Source: Bugula neritina
Taxonomy: Eukaryota; Bryozoa; Gymnolaemata; Cheilostomatida; Bugulidae
Assembly (NCBI GenBank): GCA_964035545.1
Contig: OZ037765.1
Coordinates: 18,904,698-18,968,697, forward strand
Length of the DNA stretch: 64,000 nucleotides
Reading direction: 5' to 3'
The translations under genes and the position numbers were made by a program. Below are positions 55,401 through 64,000 of the stretch, piece after piece (the stretch's first letter is position 1; every line of letters starts with the position of its first letter). Under the pieces are notes generated by a model, which was given only the letters and a program-made list of their open reading frames with translations, ran no database searches and had not been told where the DNA came from.

Positions 55401-58400
55401 CAATTGTAAGCTATTGAAGAAAATAAAATGTAGTAACATAGAATAAAACTGACAGAGCTTAAATTTAACAATTGCAAACATAACAATTGGAAAAATATAG
55501 AAGATGCACCTGTCATAAGAGAAAAGGCAATAGTTCTTTGCTGGTTGTCTGTGAATTGGTCCAGTTGGTATAAATCAACAAGGAACTCAACACACAGTTT
55601 AGTAGAAAGTGGAGCAGCCATGGCACACACCGTGGTTTCTAAAATGCTTTTAATGCTGTCCAATGACGAGCCATTATTCACTGTATCCTCAGCAGAATAA
55701 AGCCATAAATAATATGCAGCACCAGATTGCATTTCTTGTCCATTAAAACCTTGCAAGAGGTCAAACCTAAATAAAAGCATGGCTGATAACTACAAAAGGC
55801 TAGAACTACATATAGTGCATTTATTAAGCAAGATTTAAGTAAAAATTTAACTATTATGACATTGCATTAGTGTTGAACAAGTGTAGCATTAATATGTATC
55901 TTGATCATATACACCATTTAAATTTAAGCCATATAGAAATTGGTATACTTTTTACATTCAGCATAATAAAAAGTTTGCTAAATGTATTTGTAGGTGTATG
56001 ATATTCTAACTATTGCCGAAAAATGAATCATAAAATAATAATTTTATTTTCTTTAAATTATTGCCTTAGTTTAATTAGCTTTTTGCTCCAACACAAATTA
56101 CTGTAGCTTGCTAATGCCTTCTTTAAAGGGTTATCATTTAATTTGATTATTAGGATGGTATAAACTCAAAATTTAATATTATTTTGTGATCTATAAACTC
56201 AAAAACAGCATAATTTTACTTTTGGCTCTGCCCTATGTTCATAAATTACCCTCCACCCCAAGTACCTTCCAGACAAGTTATATACTTCAGCCACTATATC
56301 TTTGGAGAAGAAATCTTCATCTGGAAAAGGGACAAAGTAGTTATATGGAGCCTGTGTGGGAGTTTCTATAGAGAATATTTCTTCTATGGTCTTGTCAGCT
56401 AGGCATGTGTAAACTGACATGTCATCTGGACATTCATATTGCTCTTTTATATTATTTTGATACTTGTGCAAGTTGTTTTGTGAAACATGCCAGCTCCATG
56501 GCGAGAAAAGAGTCCCGGACTACAAAGTAGTAGAAGTATTATATAAATCAGTTGACATATACTTATTTACAAGTTATCTATTATTAGATAAACATATATG
56601 ATTATGGTTATTATTTTATGAAAGGCTTTCTTCTTGTTTCATGTTAAAAAAAGATATTAGTTCGTGTGATAAACAGTTTTAAAGATGATATTTTATAATA
56701 GAGATTCTTATACTTCAACAATAGCTCTTTGAAACAGTTCAGTGTTATGGGGACTCATCATCTGAGCTGAGACACTCCCAGCTCCTGCAGACTCTCCAAA
56801 TATGGTAATGAGTTCTGGATCTCCACCAAACTTGTCAATATTTTCTTTTACCCACATTATAGCAGCTCTTTGATCCCACAGACCAAAGTTTCCAGTGCCT
56901 GCATCATATGATGCATGCATATATTATGATCTCATACTTGTACTATTCTTATTGGATACAATATCAAGAATTGCATATCAAATTCACATTCGAGAATTGG
57001 GCTAGCAAATCAAAGTAGCCAAAAGTAGGCTGAAGTAAAACATACTTTGTTCACCTGGTGAAAAAAGTTGTCTGCTTTGGTGACAGCAAAATTTTAAAGA
57101 GACTACTTGATGAATGCGTGTATGCACATATGTATGCATTATATATAAAACTACAATACGTGTGCATGTAATGTGCATGTTTATGTAAGCCTATAGCATA
57201 TAATATGTGAGTAGCTTTCAAAATTGCTCATTCATTTGCAGATCATGGATCTGGATGCTGCAAAAGTTATTTGTATGTCTATTCAGTTTAATTAAAGCTG
57301 CCAAAATATTGCAATTCAAAAAAAACTATTTGACTTAGATCAGTGAGCCAAAGAATTTGTTTATTTTTGCTGTAGAACTTTTTACTTTACTTGTTTAAAG
57401 TTCTTTAATGACTATGTTTTAAATATATCTAGCTTATCAAAATGATTAACAGCTTTACATCTTTCTTAGTTACATTACAAGTTACTAACATCTTTAAAAG
57501 CATGCATATAATTTAAATTTCACTAATTTTGTTTGTTACCAGTTTTGATTGAAAAATAAAAACCTTTTCTTAAAATGATGAGCACTTGGCAAGCGCATAT
57601 TCTAAAAGTATTTTTGCATCACAAAAACGTGTATTTCATCTATAGGCTAAAAAGCTCAAATGTCAATATAATTACTTCACTTTATACCTGAAGTTATATA
57701 TCATGAAGAAATAAAATTAGACGAAATGATCTGTTTGCTGCCTTTAAAATAAAATAATTCTAGTTTCAATGTATAAGCAAGAAAAAAGTATTGCACTGAG
57801 TTGACATTTAAAAATTTAAACATTGGGTTTCAAGTACCTAAGAGAAACTTCCTTACCAGCCCCATTTGATAAAAACCCTAGTAGTCCGAGTCTATAATTG
57901 ATGGCTACTACAATCACATCACCAGCTACAGCCAGAGGTGCACCAAAATATGTATTTTTGGCTCCAGTTGTATAGCCTCCTCCATGTATCCAAATCATCA
58001 CAGCTTTCTTGTTATTAGAGTTAATTTCTCCTGGTACTGTGATATCAAGGTGCAGACAATCCTCACTGCCAAAAGGTGCTCCTACAAAGCAAAAGATTTA
58101 GAGTTATGGATGTATATCAAAGTTTTGACGTCTTTAATTGGTAGACTTTTGTTTGTGCGTAAAAATTTGTCAAATGAGCAGTTGTTTATGAAGCCTCCAA
58201 CTCCATACTGTCAGCAAAGTTTGTATGGAATCAAGTTGCTAATATTGTTCGAAACGTAACTAAAGCATAGAATGTTTTGTTGAATAAAACATTTCTAGAA
58301 TATGAATTACCTGGAAAAAACAGATATAGTTGTGGACAATTTGCTGTTTGAATGGTTGCATCTTTTTCTCCTTCCCAAGAAGGATAGGCCTCTGGCTTTT

Positions 58401-59333
58401 TAAACCGAAGTTTTCCAACTGGTGCCTCAGCATATGGTATTCCTTTAAAGAATTTGAGATAAAATATTCCATCAGTCAATTTTTAACACATGTCATACGA
58501 CTATCAACATATTAGGCTTATAGTTTCTGTTTTACAATTTAAAATGTTTAAGAAGCTAAATTTAAATAGACATTTGCTTAAAAGTAGCCTCGTATTTAAA
58601 TTTATATCTAAACTCAATCACATGGAATAAAAACTAGTAAACGCATTGAATAAAAAATCAATAAGCTGCCACATTAAGGAGGTATTCAGATAATATTATA
58701 AAATTATGTCTAGCTACATTTCATGTCATAGGAATTGTAGAGTTTTATTCTACAACCTTGTGGAGCAGACAAGGCTTTACATACTGCAGAGTTTGAAACT
58801 GAGCGCTACACAACCATGATTCATTTTTCCATTGTTGTGACTTTACATAAATTTCTAAAGCTTTGCACTAGTTCATTATAGCTTTTCATGTATCATCACA
58901 GCTATACCAGCTATATTGTGTTTTTTTCACACTCATTATGGCCACGTACCCAATAGCTAACCTTTTTCACTGGTATAAAGACCCAGAACTTCCACTTATC
59001 TTTACACTAGAGACTTGCAACTTGCAACTACACCTATAAATTATGATATAACATTCTTACATTGCTATTTTCTTGCAGTCTGCGACAATAAATATTTCCA
59101 TATACTCAAACACAAGATTCATCACACTATTATAAACTACAGAAGGCGCACTGGTTGGAGCTTTATCCTTAACTGTTAGATCTATAAGATCTGAAGAGAT
59201 TTGGCTAATAATTTTTGTATTCAACGCGTTCTAATAATTCAACCTTGTTTAACAACCTTGATTTCTAACAACATTTAAACCTTGTGATTCCTTAAACTTA
59301 CAGTGTTATCTTACTGTACATGCATTACTAGTG

Positions 59334-59411
<78 letters not shown>

Positions 59412-59864
59412 ATATGGTAGCAGTAATTTCCCACCCCAATGATAGCACATGACATGTTTAATTGACTATTATCATCAAAGAAGGACTATTGCATGAACAG
59501 AGCTTTTTGAATGCATAATTATATCTTTCTAAACTCTAAAGTATTTTAGCTTTGTAATTTTAAGTGCCAGAAAATTTCTAATTGAAATTATTATCTTATT
59601 TTGTAAATAATGTATATCAATAACTTACAAAAAACAATTTTTCATTTGAACTTTTACAATGTAATACTATAAGTATGATATATGATAAAAATGTTTCATT
59701 ATTACTATTACCATACCTAAAAAGATGGCTACATCTGTGTTATTGTAAGTTAGAGATTTTCCTTTCAACTGTCCTCCATGACTCAGCTGTACAACAGGAT
59801 CAGCACCTGCAGCAGTGTGCCACAATAGTATACTTAGTATCACAATAAATCTTGCCTTATACAT
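52476..59864 (-). CDS. Carboxylesterase/cholinesterase-like enzyme E2, ten exons, 628 aa
   Basis: A paralogue of E1 with the same intron positions and phases. Exons: 59864-59717, 58442-58311, 58081-57857, 56898-56714, 56519-56266, 55766-55510, 54948-54721, 54324-54198, 53734-53541 and 52612-52476. All introns are GT-AG and the total is exactly 629 codons. It has a signal peptide (about 1-20), [14 protein letters not shown], nucleophile Ser205 in GESAGA, Glu326 in GFNGQE and His455 in SADHFAE, so the triad is intact. The last exon encodes a hydrophilic linker then [19 protein letters not shown] at the very end. With almost no residues after the hydrophobic stretch, this looks like a GPI-anchor signal or membrane tail. 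Glu326 is followed by Met instead of the usual Gly. Substrate unknown. Confidence 0.9.
53964..54088 (-). mobile_element. tRNA-derived SINE, copy 3, truncated
   Basis: The head with GCAGCTATGGTTTA lies at 54088 and the conserved core ATTGGTGATGTTAG follows. The tail is missing after the GCTTTTTTG stretch. It is more diverged than the other two copies and lies in E2 intron 8. Confidence 0.75.
59335..59407. repeat. (TA)n microsatellite
   Basis: About 70 bp of TA in E2 intron 1. Confidence 0.9.
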
Positions 59865-61498
<1,634 letters not shown>

Positions 61499-61508
61499 AA
61501 CTGACATA

Positions 61509-61737
61509 GGTAATAATGGCACAGGTAATAATGACACAGGTAATAATGGCACAAATAGCAAAGTATGTAGGCAAAAATGGCACGTTTGCAACATTAGGTT
61601 TGGGGTGGGGTTGGGTATTTGGGATGGCGGTTTAGGTTTGGGGTTTGAAAAAATTTAACATCAGTGTGCCATTTTTTTTTTACTTTTTTACTTGTGCTCT
61701 TATTACCGGTGCCATTATTACCAGTGCCTCTTTTACC
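61509..61737. mobile_element. G-rich MITE, copy 1, flanked by TA
   Basis: The left end has three tandem units of GGTAATAATGGCACA type, and the right end has the inverse. TA flanks it at 61507-61508 and 61738-61739. The centre on the plus strand is G-rich (GGTTTGGGGTGGGGTTGGG) and could form a G-quadruplex. Confidence 0.75.
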
Positions 61738-62913
61738 TAAAATTGTTTTTTGTTGTATAAGAAATTTAATATGCTAGTTCAACCAGTTATAATCAGTGCG
61801 TATGTACTTATGCAATGAATGAAGTTCCAGACAACTATTTCAATACAGCAACCATAAAAATGATAAAAATCACAGCAACATCTGTTTTTGATCAACTCTG
61901 AATAAGCAAATAGCAGCACACATGAAACTGTTAACTTATTCACACATTACTCTTTTTACTTAAGTAACAAATTTGTTAAAATTTTAATGTTTCTTTTCTA
62001 TTTTACCTTTTTCACACACACTTACAATTAATAATAATAATATTAATAATAATAATAATAATATTCAACTAGTTTAACATAATTTACTTAGACTGTATCT
62101 ACATTTTATCAGGTTAACTCTAAAGTTTTTGTTATAATATTTTACATATTTCCACACATAACTGTACTATAACTACAATAATGTTGAGTTTGTTGAACAT
62201 ATTTTATCTCTACAGATTTCATGGTAATGCATGATATTAAAGATAAGAAGAGACAAGCTGATTATTTCTATGTAGTATCAGTACACCTCGACTCTACTAG
62301 ATTAGCATCTTAGATTAAAAAGAGTTTGAGGGTTGATCGAAACTCTACAGTATTAATTGTTTGCATACCCTAAAAGAAAATCTCTTGGTGTCATGTAAAG
62401 AAACACCATGCTCCAGTTTTATGATCCAGCTGTTGTTGAATAAAAGTTATCCACATGCGTGGATATTTATGCTAAGGATGACTTCAGCTTTTGATATGTA
62501 GAAAATAATTTCACAGGATTCAAAACTGTTCTAATGTTATAACATAATTTGTTTATGCATTGTGTAGAAGCAATTGTGCACAAGCAAATAAAGCTCTTTA
62601 ATAATGACCTGACTAGGCAAGAAGTTGAGATTGAGATTTGCTTGAATTGTTAGTGGATTTGTTTTTTCATGTCTTCCACTGAGCTGATCCTAATTTTATC
62701 TTAACTAAATTACTATTAAATTATAAATACATTGCAACTACTAACCCTGCTAAACAAAACGCATAAAGAGTTTACACTAATGCAAAATGTGATCAGCTTA
62801 CATAGATGAAAGCTAGCATATATCTAACTCCCACTTTGAGGAGTCCATTGATGAAATCAAAAGCATGCTGTAAAGTTATGATTAACTCAGTGAAAGACAA
62901 TTTTAAGTAAAAA

Positions 62914-63232
62914 TGGCACAGCTAAAAATGGCATGGTAATAATGGCACAGGTAATAATGGCACAGGTAATAATGGCACAAATGGAAAGGTAGGTAAAACT
63001 GGCATGCTAATGCTAAATTTTCCCAACCCCCAAACGCAAACCCCCTACTCGAAACTCAAGCCCTCAACCCTTAAACCCCAACCCCAAACTCAAACCCCCA
63101 TCTCCAAACCTGAACCTCCTATTCCAAACCTCCTACCAAAAATCCTAATAATGCAAATTTGCCATTTTTACCTACTTTCCACCTGTGCCATTATAACCTG
63201 TGCTATTATTACCTGTGCAATTTTTACCGGTC
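62914..63232. mobile_element. G-rich MITE, copy 2, inverted relative to copy 1
   Basis: Tandem GGTAATAATGGCACA units at the left and their inverse at the right. The core has the C-rich strand on plus (CCCAACCCCCAAACG, ACCCCAACCCCAAAC). It is longer than copy 1. The Pro/Thr-rich ORF over it is a repeat artefact. Confidence 0.7.
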
Positions 63233-63287
63233 ACCATCTACTAATATATCATAAAACTTAAAGCAGTACCTATAGTCGTGTAATCAT

Positions 63288-63507
63288 AGGGAGCAGCTGT
63301 GGTCTAAGGGTTAGAGCATTTGCGTAGTAAGCATAAAGTCATGGGTTCAAAATCCGACTACGGCCATTGGTGATGTTAGGAAGAGCATCCAGTCATAATT
63401 GCTCCTGTGACCCATCTGAATAAATTCTTGCCCAATTTAATAGAAAAATCCTTCCCATCAGAGCTTTCTCACTGGGAAGGTGACTATAAACTTCTGTGAG
63501 TTTTTTC
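63288..63507 (+). mobile_element. tRNA-derived SINE, copy 1, with 15-bp target duplication
   Basis: The head has an A-box-like TGGTCTAAGGG (about 63299) and a B-box GGTTCAAAATCC (63344-63355), as in a tRNA gene, so RNA polymerase III could transcribe it. A shared core ATTGGTGATGTTAGGAAGAG and a T-rich end follow. Flanks TAGTCGTGTAATCAT (63273-63287) and TAGTCGTGTAACCAT (63508-63522) form a target duplication with one mismatch. Confidence 0.9.
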
Positions 63508-63943
63508 TAGTCGTGTAACCATCTATTTTTATTTAACAGTAAGCTCCCAGATGTGTGTTTATTCAATTGCAGGCCCCATGGTCAATGACCTCATACTCAG
63601 CATTCCGGAACGTCTAGTAACTCAAAACATAATATAACAATTAGGATGAACTATATCATCTCCCAGACAGATTAATGATCATTAAAATATGCTCACTGAA
63701 GCAAATTTATGTTTTAAAACTTACTAGAGGTTGCTGGCATTGACAACTTATTTGTGATAGGAGTAATGTGTAAATAATTAAACATTTATATGCACATTTG
63801 CTTATTGAGAGTTGATTAAAAATAGATATTGCTGTGATTATCATCATTTGTTTTTATGTTTCATTGAGATAGTTGCCTGGAACTTCATTCATTGAATAAG
63901 TACATACGTACTGGCTATAACTGGTTGAACTATAGCATATTAT

Positions 63944-64000
63944 TATATAGTAATTATATTATGGCTGGCCAAGCATTGATAACTGTTATCAACAGCTCCT
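63944..64000. other. Window end, AT-rich
   Basis: Nothing recognised. Confidence 0.4.

Larger units (their letters stand above)
61768..63943. mobile_element. Possible 2.2-kb element with 80-bp imperfect TIRs
   Basis: 61768-61846 and 63863-63943 are inverted copies, both with TTCAACCAGTTATA, GTACTTAT and AATGAATGAAGTTCCAG, and a few mismatches. The interior has no transposase ORF. It contains an (AAT)n tract (62025-62065), a G-rich MITE copy and a SINE. It could be a non-autonomous DNA element or simply a pair of inverted short repeats. Confidence 0.55.

Noticed and set aside
61509-63232. Telomeric or interstitial telomere repeat from TTTGGGG-like runs
   Set aside because: The units are irregular and lie inside MITE ends, so this is not a telomere array.
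63004-63261. Pro/Thr-rich ORF
   Set aside because: It follows the C-rich repeat core of the MITE and has no conserved domain.
63288-63365. A functional tRNA gene
   Set aside because: The tRNA-like head is part of a SINE with target duplications and degenerate arms.

Overview
This window looks like invertebrate nuclear DNA. It is very AT-rich, genes are split into many small exons with GT-AG introns, and there is a tRNA-derived SINE, several MITE-like DNA elements, solo LTRs and long microsatellites. The protein families (cholinesterase-like carboxylesterases, a peptide-type GPCR, a BIM1-like/DOMON protein) are metazoan. I lean weakly towards a lophotrochozoan, but no single feature proves the phylum.

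Layout. 0-10 kb: two decayed copies of an unrecognised membrane-protein gene flank a rhodopsin-class peptide GPCR on the minus strand (2941-5228, three exons, 392 aa). 10.7-11.8 kb: a MITE packed with a palindromic GATC motif. 12.3-19.8 kb: a young Ty3/gypsy LTR retrotransposon on the minus strand, with near-identical LTRs, 4-bp target duplications, an exact tRNA-Leu primer site, gag, pro-pol with in-frame stops, and an extra downstream ORF with zinc fingers. 20.2-21.9 kb: a carboxylesterase pseudogene (E3). 23.6-32.1 kb: an intact ten-exon carboxylesterase (E1, 589 aa) on the plus strand, with a U4 snRNA-like relic in intron 1. 32.8-34.4 kb: a third copy of the membrane-protein gene, containing a solo LTR. 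34.4-35.3 kb: a pentanucleotide and palindromic satellite. 35.9-47.5 kb: a BIM1-like/DOMON gene whose large last intron holds a TPR-like pseudogene. 49.9-51.9 kb: a dispersed repeat split by a second solo LTR, then a 969-bp TIR element. 52.5-59.9 kb: a second intact ten-exon carboxylesterase (E2, 628 aa), convergent with E1. 60-64 kb: a pure 449-bp TG tract, an integrase relic, two copies of a G-rich MITE, a 2.2-kb TIR element and a SINE with target duplications.

How it fits together. E1, E2 and E3 are one local esterase family. E1 and E2 share every intron position and phase, and both keep the Ser-Glu-His triad. E2 and E3 end in a hydrophobic tail suggesting membrane anchoring, while E1 ends in a short charged tail. 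Similarity between E1 and E2 is patchy: exons 3, 4 and 9 are very close and exons 5-8 are not, which suggests gene conversion or exon-specific selection. Most of the remaining sequence is transposon-derived. I do not see a clear undescribed multi-gene system. The best leads are the retrotransposon's extra zinc-finger ORF, the mosaic esterase pair, the G-rich MITE family and the palindrome-rich MITE.
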